NCBI RefSeq assembly: GCF_902806685.2
Contig: NC_048542.1
Location: 1,286,533-1,350,532 of the forward strand
DNA from: Maniola hyperantus
Lineage: Eukaryota > Arthropoda > Insecta > Lepidoptera > Nymphalidae
Length of the DNA: 64,000 bases
Reading direction: 5' to 3'
Shown here one piece after another: positions 40,356-52,600 of the stretch; positions within the stretch are counted from its first letter, which is position 1, and each line of letters begins with the position of its first letter. The translations under genes were made by a program, and so were the position numbers. A model generated the notes under the pieces. It made no database searches. It was not told the DNA's origin and saw only the letters and a list, made by a program, of their open reading frames with translations.

Positions 40356-40623
40356 CCAATTGTGTAAGAATAACCATTTCATGGCTATCGCAATCGTCAA
40401 GACTTCTGCCCTTTGATTGGCTGTGAAAAAATGTAAACATCGAATCAACCAATCATAGGGCAGAATTCAGAATAGTTTGCGCGAGAGACACTTCCGAAGT
40501 GGTAAAGTACAAGTTCTCCATAATGTTCTCAATGGAGTGTAAAGGCAAAGGATGGTGCTCGTCTGTGCAGGCCTTTGAAGTTACCCTATGTATGATTTTT
40601 GTGTTGGTTGCAGTGGACTTAAG

Positions 40624-40647
40624 ATGGTTCCTGTCGGGCGGCTGTAG
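40624..40647 (+). other. Upstream open reading frame in ORP leader
   Basis: ATG followed by six codons (VPVGRL) and TAG, 11 bases before the ORP start codon and in the same exon; it could lower translation from the main start. Confidence 0.45.
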
Positions 40648-40657
40648 GGGGAAGACC

Positions 40658-43600
40658 ATGTCACAGAGCGGTCTGAAGCATGCCCCTACCGAGCCCACAC
40701 GCCTTGAGAGCAAACGTGAGTACCTACTCTACCTACCTATTTTTAACCGACTTCAAAAAAAGGAGGAGGTTCTCAATTCTCGACTTCTAAAAAAGGAGGA
40801 GGTTCTCAATTCGTCGGAATCTTTTTTTTTTATGTATGTTCCCCGATTACTCGAAGACGCCTGGACCGATTTTGAAAATTCTTTTTTTGTTTGAAAGGGT
40901 ATACTTCAAAGTTGGTCCCATTTAAATTTGGTGAAGATCTGATGAACATCTTCGAAGATAGATACTGGAACTCCTCAACGGATAAGAGTAAATTGCTCGC
41001 GATCAGTGTAATAGCTTAGTAAACAGTAGATTTTTAACCAGTCATAGCATAATTCCATGGGACCACTAAAAATTGTGAAATAATTTTTTATTTACAAAAA
41101 AAATAAAAACCGACTTCGATACACAAACACTAAAAATTGAAAAATAATTTAATTTATTACCGAATATATTATGTATACAAGAGTTAATATAGTTCCATAA
41201 TAATATTTTTTGGGGTCGGTGCCAATGAGGTGCCATTGTGGAGTCTCATAAAAATATGAAGTCTAGACGATTCGCGCAGCTAAAGCTAATTGGCACCGGC
41301 ACCAAAAAGTATTATTATGGAACTATATTAACTCTTGTATACATAATATATTCGGTAATAAATTAAATTATTTTTCAATTTTTAGTGTTTGTGTATCGAA
41401 GTCGGTTTTTATTTTTTTTGTAAAAAAAATTTTACAAGCTACATAGAACAGTCATGGGCAGTCTGTGATCTATAGAGCGCACTTTGACTTTGCTTAGACA
41501 GTGGTCCGACCGCCGACGATGACCGAGAAACGAGTAGAACTAGAAACTTAAACGAGTTGGCGATCAGCGGGAAGCGAGTGTGTAGTTTCGATAGTTTTGT
41601 CGCCGAGCTATAAGCGAGTGTGCAAGTGCGACGAGCGATTACTCGCGCCATTCGCTCGGGGCTGCTCAGTCCTGTGCAAACCTGCGCGCGCGTTACACGT
41701 GTTCAAGCGAGCGAGCATCGCTGAACGAATATCGCTGAGCGAGTTTATTTTCGAAAACTCGTCGCTTAGTTTAACTTAGTAAAGCGAGTTGTCGCCGGCA
41801 GTGTGAACAGTCAGAGAGCAACTTTTGATATATGTATCTCTTTCGTTTACACGGAATGTACATTTAATGTGCGTTTCTTGAGAGACAAAACGCCGACCAC
41901 TGCCTGTTTGATGCAGATTTTACGAAATCTACCTAGAGGTTGAACCGCCATATTGGTACTTAAAGATACAATGGTAGAGCCATAGACCTATAAATACTGA
42001 TAGAGGGTAGTAAATCCATCAACAGGGCAAAATCACATTATAGAGGGCGCTCGCACGAGGCGGCTAGCTCTGATACCCAATTATGGGACGGCCGTGATTT
42101 ACTCACTACCTTAAAGGTAGTGTAGGCGTGCCGCGTGACTTCAAAACGTGTAGCTTCAAAAGCTATTATGCCCCCCGCTCTTCAGGGGAGTGCGAATCGC
42201 GCCGCGAAAGCCTCTGAACGACGCGAACAATATTTTTCAGTATGCAGTTTAAAAAAAAACATTTCCACATTATACGTGAACAAAATTTTCTTAGTAAGTA
42301 CTATTTATTACAGTTTTGCTTTAAGCATAATAAACCGTCCGTCCGTCCGTCTATCTGTCTGTCAGCGGGCTCTCGTGAATCGTAATGAGCAATTAAAATT
42401 TCACAGAATGTGTATTCTCTATTGCCGCGTGTGTTATTTCTAGTACCTACGATGGTACGAAACCCTTTGTGAGCGAGTCCGACTCGCACGTGGAATTTTT
42501 TAGCACTACCCAGTTACAAACCCCCCTGTGCAGACCTTTCTTTATGTTGTTATATGATTTATCATAGGTATAGTATATGTCGTGATCGCGCGTCGCACAG
42601 GAAGTAAGCTCGCAAACATCTGTTAGCGCTTGTCTTAACGCTAGACGTGTCAGGCATGTATGTCGGGCGCGAGTGACGTCCTTTTGTTTACTATAAATAA
42701 TGTTGTTACGTGCTAACCTATTACTAACACTTGCTCGCTTCTTACGACAAAATATGTGGTTACAGTACGCGGCAGAAAGTAATGTACATCGGCCTTTAGA
42801 ATGACATTTCGGCTTTGTAGAGCGTTGTCTCTGTCACTCATACCTATATGACGTTTTGTCGGTCTTAACGACAGACAACGCTCCACAAATCTGCTATCTC
42901 CTTCTAAAGGTCGATATACATTATTTTAAGGTCAACCCCACCACTTCCCATGGCCCCACCAACCTCGCGGTTATACGCGGTTATAAACGCAGGAGGGCGC
43001 CCGTTCGGTCCTTGGCATGTTTCCTTGTTCCTACCAATTAGTTCCTCTAGGTACTTCTTTGCCCTTTCTGAGGCAGACGTCACGGTTATAGGAGATTCCC
43101 GCAGCCTGACGTAGTGTCTCCTGTTATCACCTTCCTCTTCTGAATCCTCCTCGTTAGCTGTGGTCCCGCTCTCGCTCTTTCGCACTCGTCTCATCTTCCT
43201 CCTCTTTTCCGTCATCCTCGCCGTACGTCTGAGCTACTCCTTGTCTTGTGCCACGCGTGCGCGAACTCCCGTAGTGTAAGAGAACTAGAGTCTAGTGCTA
43301 ATTCCTGATCGCACAGGGGAGAGACGGCGCGGCGCTGCAGGCAGGGCGGCGGCGCTGCGCCGGGCGCCGTCGGACTCGGACTGCTCTGGCGAGACGGCAT
43401 CTCTGTCCGCTGACAGCGGGGACCGCTCCGTGAGACCCGCACCGCCGCCGCCCAGAAGCGGCAAGACTAGAAGGTAACCATCATCGTCACATGCTGGAGT
43501 TTGAGTCACAGGGGAGAGACGGCGTGGTGCTGCAGGTTGACTAGAAGATAAAGACCGTTATAAATTATTTTTCTAGCCCTCAAATACTTCGATTCGACTG

Positions 43601-46600
43601 GGGAACGAGGTCAAATCTGGTAGAAATCAATTTTTTCAAATTAAAAAAAAATCAGAGGGATTCGTAACATGATCCCCATGAATAATAATCCTGTCAGCGA
43701 CCATTTTTTATGCGACCGTTCGAGTATCAGAGATTTACTGCCACACCGGAAATTTTGAGTCTTAGAACAAATGAGTATATCACGATCATGTCTCTCCACA
43801 GCCGTCGACGTGGCAGCGAATGGGAAGTCCTAGAAGGGTTGAAGGACGGCCAACGATTCGAGAAACGTCCAGAAGTGTTCAACGGGTACCTCCACAAAAA
43901 GCGCAAATGGCCGCTAAAAGGGTGGCACAAGGTAAGAGTAGAACATTCATAGAGACATGCAATAATTTTTCTACCAGTAATGTGACCTGATATAAGATTT
44001 ATTTATTAAAACCTAGAAGAGGGAGTCCATTAAAGTATACTTTAAAATACAGTCTCTCATGGAACCATGTCAAGGCAGTAGCTTAAGACAGGAATAAGCA
44101 TGCTTTGTGTGAAAATATCGGTTTGTGCTTGGCGACAATCGTGGGTAATAAAAAGCAGTGATACGGTTTGGAGCGCGCTTGCCTAAAAGACGCAAAACTG
44201 TGATTGCTGCAGCGCTATATTCCTCGAGGAAATAAAAGAACTGAATCATCATCTGCGTTTTAATAGTCATTTTTACTATAGAATTTGTTTCCTAACCACA
44301 TTGGACAAACCCCAAACAAAAAAAAACGTTTTTCATGTCGATCGAAAGTCTGGCTTAATTCTATTTGTTTCTTAACCTAAAAATTGTATTTCCACAGCGT
44401 TTCTTCGTAGTAGACGGTGGTATATTAGTCTACGCTCGCTCCCCCACGGACGTGGCACGAGGAAGATTACACGGCTCCGTGGACGTGGGGCTATCCGTCA
44501 TATCAGCAAAAGCCCGACGACGACGGATAGACATAGACGCGGACGAGTTTATATACCACTTGAGGGCCAAGACGCCGGACGTCTTCAGAACGTGGCTGAA
44601 CGTACTAAAAGCTCATAGGTAATTGTAGACAACTCTTCTATAAAATGTGCAGACGTGATGTTTGAAATTGATGAGGTAGTTTTTGGTTAGGCGACGTTGG
44701 ATAAATATAGACGCGGACGAGTTTATATACCACTTGAGGGCCAAGACGCCGGATGTCTTCAGAACGTGGCTGAACGTACTAAAAGCTCATAGGTAATTGT
44801 AGACAACTCTTCTATAAAATGTGCAGACGTGATGTTTGAAATTGATGAGGTAGTCTTTGGTTAGGCGACGTTGGATAGATATAGACGCGGACGAGGTTAT
44901 ATACCACTTGAGAGCAAAAACGCCAGACGTCTTCAGAACATGGCTGAATGTGCTAAAAGCTCATTGGTAATTTGTAGCCAACTCTTCTATAAAATGTGCT
45001 GAGGTGATGTTTGAAATTGACGAGGTACTTTGGTTAGGTGACGTTGGATAGATATAGACGCGGACGAGTTTATGTACGACGCCGGATTTCTTCAGAATGT
45101 TGCTGAATGTGTTGAAAGCACACAGGTAAGTGTTTAACTGTAGCGCACACCAGCAGGCATATTCTGGTTTCTCTGCGTGATCAAATTAGGCTGAGTAGTG
45201 TAGAGAGTCCTCTAAAGAAGGCTATCTTGACTATGAATTCCAGTATTAATTTGCTTGTCAATCGAATCGTTTAGTCATTAGTCATATGATTAAACAGTAC
45301 TTAATAACTCTTTGCAGGTTATATCGACAGCATTTGCTGACATTTGGTGCGCGAGAATCAGTCCCTAAAATCCATGCCCCTCTCGAAGATCAGCCCCCTA
45401 CGGATACATCGTCACGTAAGTATTGTAATATTTACAACCTGCTGGATTGCTCCCTGTAATCGTTAGTGACTGTAGTTCGGTTCCCATTTTTAAAACCTTA
45501 TTGCCTAATCCTAATTTCGATTTCCGTAGATGATTCCGATTTAAGCACCTTGGAAAGCTCTTTGGAAATCATTCAAAATCATTGGGAAGTACCAGAGACG
45601 CTGGCCTATCCACTTTTCACTTTTCCTCCTAACGTGTATGACTTTGCCTCTAAATGTAACTATCTTCCTAATATGAATGAAGCACAAACCCCTATAAAAG
45701 CTTGGATTTATAATACCAAAGACAATCAACTTATTCCTATGTCATACAATCCTTTTGAAGATCAATATTTTACAAGTAAAACTCACAAAAGTTTGTGCTC
45801 AATGAATTATGCCCAAGAAACATACAAAGAAATTGTTATGAAAAATATTGTTAATAAACCACTGGACGCATCTCCTGGAACTACTGATGCTGAAAAACAA
45901 ATGCATAGCACCGACCTAGAATTCAATTTTAATTCGTCTGATCATAAGTCCTCTTTGTTGAGCAAATATTCTCTGAACTCATCTGAGCTTAAGACAGATA
46001 TGGAATTTAAAAATATAAAAAATGATAACGAGAAAGAATCACAAGTAATTGAAAATACCCAAACAGTTTTCTTTTTCTCTCACAAGAATCGAGCAATAGG
46101 TAATCCAGGTATCAGAAAAAGTAAAAAGTCTACTAATCTTGTCAAATACAAGAATTTACGAGATGAACCGCCACTTGATAAGACATTAAATAAATTTATG
46201 ATATTGGGAAAGTATAAAGGACCTAGAGCGATTGAAATAGAAAATATAAGTGAATATGAAGCTCCAATAAAACATATGAACATTCAAGTTAAAGTAGATA
46301 ATACGGAACATAAAGGACTGCAAAATACATTGACTGCTGCAGAATACGACGCTATTGCAGAAAAACTTATGGTTTCAATTTTCGAAAACTTTAGAAACAG
46401 TAATGAATTAAATAGAAACGTTAATATAAAAACCTACTTAAACCAAATAGTGAAAGAGCTTCATGATATTAAATTAGATCGCTTTAATGTTCATCCAGTT
46501 AAGAATTTATTTAGATGTTTATTAGAGTATTGGTTAAACAATACTTCATCTGCAAACTTTAAACAAATTAATAAAAAAACTAAATCGATAGCAAGACAAT

Positions 46601-49600
46601 CAAATGATTTTTTTACCAAAGATGAAACAACGTCTAAATCCGTGATGGCGAGTGTCACGAAAGGTGTTCAATTTTATGGCATCAGTAACATGACCAAAGA
46701 AAAAGCGAACAAAGTTGATGATAAAGAATATAAAGGCAAGAAATATAAACTACCCCACAAAGTAAATAACAGTTTCGAAATGGAAAGACGCATCCAAGAA
46801 CTTGAAAGAATCTTGAAAAACACCGTGTACGTGTGTGAAACTGTGCGTAGTAGCCACAATAGAGAAGATGACATTAAAATAACTAAAACGCTTCTTGAGA
46901 ATCTTGATAAAATATCTAATGAAAAAACAGCAGAGCAACCAAATGAAGGAAGAAAACCCTTTGAAGATTCGAATTCATCTAGTGAATTACCAAAGATGCA
47001 AGAAACAATCAATCATCTCATTAGTGAAACATCCATACCTCCTGATTTCGCTAAAGAATTTTTAGCTGCATATTTAGATCTGCTACATGAGAATGAAAAT
47101 GATTGCTGTAGTGATTCGACTACAGAAGAAGAGCAGGTAGATGAATGTGGACCGAAATGTGACGTTCAAGCTGAATCTGTACAAAAGAAAGTATCAATTA
47201 GCATATCAACGAAAGATAATACTATGAATAAAAATGACAAACAGAATACGAAGCAGATGGTTGACCCTGGTCAATTATATTTAAAAAACGTTCTAGACCA
47301 AATAACTGCTAATTTTTCTACAGAAAGCAAAAATAAAACAACTAATCAAAAGACCGTTTGCATGGTCAAGAAATGGGATGGTTTGAAACTTCCTAAAACT
47401 TCACTAGATGAGTTAGGAAATATTAGAACTTGTAATTGTAATGAAAATTCTGTTATTATTGACATGTCCAAATATAATTTAGAACACATTTCAATGACAA
47501 ATAACTCGGCTGACAAAGAAATTGCATCAATTACAATGAAATTAAAGGAAACCCCACCAAACGCTGGTGAACATAAACCGATCAATCTGAATTTAAAATT
47601 TGCGTATAAAAATCCTAATGTAGAACTAAATATTGATGACAGTGTAACTGATTCTAATGAAATATTTAATTCATATGCTTTTGGCCCGTGTCCTGATGTT
47701 CAAAATCCTTTCATTTACATTGATAATTACGTAATAAACGATGAAATAGAATTACGTCCATATAAAAGTAGCATAGATAGTTGTGATGACAATATTCACT
47801 TTCACCAAATTGAGTTGAATCCATCTTTAAGTGATGCTACGTCTAAAGCATATCGTCCAGATATACCTTTTATAGACACTACAGCATTCAACGACGATGT
47901 GAACTTTGGGCAAATAGGTCAAAATACAATGCAAAATGACGTTTCTAATTCATTAAATAATAATAAGGTCGTTGATGAAGATCCCAAATCAGTTTATATT
48001 ATGACCTTAAAAAGAGCTGCACTGGCATCTAGATTTCAATCTACCAAAAAGAATGTAAAAGAGTGTAAAAAGAATGTCAGTACAGCTCAATCACCGGAAG
48101 AAGAACCTAGTTGTTCTTCACCTAGAGGATATCAAGAAGATATATCCATTTTGGAAAAGATTCCTAAATTAATAGATGAACAATTCATATTACAACTTTT
48201 AGAAAATGTGTGTGCACTGTCCAAAAACCTGCCCACTTTACACAAAGATATCAACAATTTATATTTAAAATTGCGCAGGAAACACGACAAACTTATTATG
48301 AGTTGCAAAAAAGTTCAGGGTGTAGGCCTTTTAGGTAAAATTTACAATGACGATACAAATATGAAGAGTACAGTAGACAACAAGACACAATTTGATGATA
48401 ACATCTGCCCTGTAATGATTGCAAATGCAGAGAATAACACTACTAACTTTGAAAGGAATTCCATTGGTATAGGTGTAAGAAGAAGTGCTGTGACAAATAA
48501 ATTTTTGGATAAATGCACACAAATTGACTTAAGTTCAAATATTAAAGGCAAAGCAAACACTGTAGATCTAGTAAAGGCGTTTGATCAAATTAATTATACA
48601 AAAAGTACCCCAAACGACACATTTTCTAGTCTTTACAGCGAAGCAGTAATTAGAAAAATAGAAAGGGCAACTTCGCACTGCGAAAATACAAGAGATTGTG
48701 CAGTAGGCACAGAATCAGCAGTTAAAAGCATTTTTGACAAAATCAGTTGGAGTTCAGACAACCAAAACAGAGTAATAAAGATGATAAATCTTGAGAAAGA
48801 GATTCAAGTTGATCCGATCAGTAAAAAAGCTAAAAAGGAAAGAAAACATCCGCCTAAAGTTAGGCAGGAATTGATTAAAGAAATGACACTCCTGTCGTCG
48901 CCTTTCAATGTGAGCACTCAATCTGAGAATGACAAGAAACGGCGTTGGGTGAAAGACAAGATGGGGCATAAAGATTACAATATATATCCGTCGTTCGTGG
49001 AAAAGAACTATTATAAACCTAAAAGATCTTATTCGGTACAAAACGCTACATCTTCCTTGAAGCTGGAAAACAGTGACGATCTTAGAACTATATTCAGATG
49101 TTCTAGCGATCCTTCCTATTGCTCCGGTTAGTTTATGCTCTTCCTTCACTCATAAGACCGAGTATTGAAACGCAAGTTAATTGCTAAGTGCACCTCAAAT
49201 AGCAAGTAGACATAGACTTTCTGACGTTGTCAAATGTTAGCTGAGTTTCCTTCTCTCTCGCACATTCTACCATTCTATGATTGTGAAAGAATCGCTTAAA
49301 CAATAAAATAACGTTAATTTAAGACGTATTTTTATTGTAATATCGGTAATGTTTCGGTATCGGTAAAACTAGGTATATTACGATTAAAATATGTCTAAAA
49401 TGAACGTTACTTAATTGTTTAAGACTTGGCCGAGCCGAGCCACATTTGTTAAAAGTGTACTGATTCTTTGACAATTCTTAAAAATTTTAGAATGTGCGAG
49501 AGAGAAATAAACTTAGCTAATCACAGCGCCTTCAGCTTCAACAAGCGTTTCAATACTTGGGATTTGTTTATAAAGCATGTCTTCCATTATAGGTACCCAA

Positions 49601-52600
49601 CTGTACTAAACTGATTTATCTGTTTGTTTTTTTCTTGACAACAAAATTAGCATGTATATTAATGAATAGATTGAATTGACTAGTTTGCTAGATAATCCCC
49701 CTGTAGTTAATTAGATTAAAATTTAGATGTCTGTCTAGAAATTTCTGGTTTAACCCTTAACCCTTTCCATGAAAAATTTTCAAGTGTCATGGTTGATAAA
49801 GATTCTGTTTTCAGTTTTAAATGTGGGCGTGATTCTTTCTCTTTGAAAAGAATTGCCAAATTTTAATAATCTGTATTTAATACTTCAAGCCCTGTTATCA
49901 ATCATGATATCTTCTTCTATTACTCATGCACAATTTTTTCTTCCTTGGTGAAATTGAGAAATAAGGACTATAAAATATTGATAGATGGTAGGTACTTCAA
50001 ATTCCAAATATCTTCGTTGCCACTACCTTAGGCCTAAGGCTGAGATCTGTAGAGCGCACTTTGACTTTGCTCAGACTTAAGATTGACTTAAAACGAGACA
50101 GATTTATGTGAGAGATATAGCTCTGTCCCGTTTTAACTCTGTCTTACGTCTAAGCAAAGTCAGAGTGCGCTCTATATATCTCACCTTAAGTGCCACGCAC
50201 ACTACAACGATGTGTACGTGTGCACACACAAGCATAGCCAAGCGATCTCGTGAAATAGAGCAATACTTAGCAACAGAATGGTCAGTTGAACCAAAAGTCG
50301 GTCCTTATTTGTCAACCCTCCCTGTTGTACCCTATAGGGCTCATGAGCCCCACAACGCCGCTGCGCGGGCCTCAGGCGGGATTCGTATCCGGCACGCCGG
50401 GAGGACGGCTAGCGGGATGGAGGATAGGTATTACATTTTATCTAAATATATAAAAGGTGACTAACTGACTGACTGATCTATCAACGCACAGCTCAAACTA
50501 CTGGACGGATCGGGCTGAAATTTGGCATGGCAAATAGCTATTATGACGTAGGTATCCGCTAAGAAAGGATTTTTGAGAATTCAACCCCTAAGAGGGTGAA
50601 ATAGGGGTTTGAAATTTGTGTAGTCCACGCGGACGAAGTCGCGAGCATAAGCTCGTTTATTTATAAGCTAATGCCCGAGACTTCATCCGCGTGGACTCAG
50701 ACTTTGAAAATCCCGTGGAAACAGATTTTTCGGGAAAAAAAATCCTTTTACAATGCAAATGATTATTTAAATGATAAGAAAGCTTGGGAATGAGTTGCTT
50801 AACGGCTTTGTGTTAGTTCTATTAAGTTTAAGTGATTATTTAAAGTGGTGATGTTGATAATAAAAATAATACCCGGTTCACTGAGTTTGTTGTGGGCTCT
50901 TCTCAGACCTGGGCGCGTTTGAAACCCTCGTAGCTTTAGTTTTAAGTTCGCGTAAAAATTATCACCACTATATCATCATCTTACAAATGCAACAACCGAT
51001 CATCAAAAACTGTAATTTATTACCTACTAGATGATGCCCAAGACTTCGTGTAAAAGTAGCCTAAAAATGTCCTACTTTGGGACACTTTGTCCTACTTTCT
51101 AAGCTATCTCTGTACCAAATTTCGTCAAAATCAGTTGAACGGTTGAGTCGTGAAAAGCTAGCAGACAGACAGATAGAGAGACACACTTTTACATTTATAA
51201 TATTAGTATGGATTTTGAATAAACCTTTTTGACTTTGACTTTGACTATTGTAAACTACGCCTCGATATATGCAATGAAAACTCTTATGACGTACTCTGTA
51301 TGCGACAGAATCTGGCGGCCCCCTGGACAGCGTGTCGCGCGAGCTGGGGCAAGCGCAGCTGTCTCTGCAGCAGCTGCAGGGGTATATTGACGCGCTGGAG
51401 CTGCATCAGCAGACGCACCATGATACTGACGTGAGTATCATTTGAGATTTTTCTTCTAGGTATCAATATTTCGTCCAATTTCATCTTCGGACTTCAAAGC
51501 AAAAACAGTTCGCAAACAAGATAAACTTGAAATCTAAAAGCAGACTACGATTGTCTTAAAAAACGCTGAAATATTGTAGTAAATTGGGTTTCTGTCGCTT
51601 GGTATATTTTAATAGTATACTAATTACTATATTTATATTTATGAATACTCGATGCAATAGCAAAAAAAAATTTTAAAGATCCTCACTTTTCTGGATGTAA
51701 CATCCGTCAGATCGATTTTGGTCGTATAATATGTCTTCGCTTCCGGTATTCTACGCGTCTGCTACTAGTCTCGCGATACCCACCTTGTACGAATCTCGGC
51801 AAAATGGCGGATCCGCAGTTTGACATTCACACAAGAAGAATTCTTTGTTTTTAGTAGCATAATGTACGAAACTCGAGTAGTGAACATGTATTCTACTGGC
51901 ATGCGACTGCGGTATCGTCTCTTGCGAGTATCGTAACGTATGAAGGGCCTAAGCTCTAAAGTTAATATATCGGCGCAAAGTTGCCTGTCTACGGGATATA
52001 TTTCGCAGAATGTGCTAAGAAACTATTTGATTTAGTTCCCCCTCGCCAATCTACTATGAATTATGATAGATGGTAATTTGTGGTCTTATAAGGCGGAGGT
52101 TCAATTTGGTAATCATACTTAATATCTAAATTGCCGGCAAAGCAGTGTCATCGAGCTATTTAACGTTTCGATGCGATGCCGCGTGAGAACGACACCTCGA
52201 GCACCTCGAGCACTTTGCACGTGTTATTGTTTTTTCTTCCACTTGCTCGTAATTTGCTACTTTACTGAAGAAAGGATGTCACTACAGCAGGGCTAGCATG
52301 GGCGGGGATATAATTTTCTCCCCGGGGAAAGGATAAAATCTTTATCCCCTCCGACAGCTTTATCCACTCTCCGAGCATGGGCTCACGGGTGGATATAATT
52401 ATCCACAGTGAATAAAACGGGGGACTTTTCGGTTTTTGGATCTTTTCCTTTACCTTTATTGGGTTAATGGTAATTGGTATTTGGGACCTATGTTGGGTTT
52501 ATGTTGGGGTTCCCAACCATATTCCAAACATAACCCAAACACAACCCAAACATAACACAAACATAACCCAAACACAACCCAAACATAACCTAAACCCAAC

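Larger units (their letters stand above)
26221..40613. other. Repeat-dense region, probably ORP first intron
   Basis: I find no host coding exon here. It is a mosaic of families A, B, C, E and F, SINEs, MITEs, a 33-bp minisatellite and a 241-bp tandem array, each listed separately. Confidence 0.5.
49127..51308. other. ORP intron with repeats
   Basis: 49127-50030 shows no repeat or exon I can name. Then come MITE M5 (50039-50190), family E (50439-50653), a short family A scrap (about 50666), a LINE L1 3' part (50745-51000) and a diverged family A copy (51025-51212). Confidence 0.6.
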
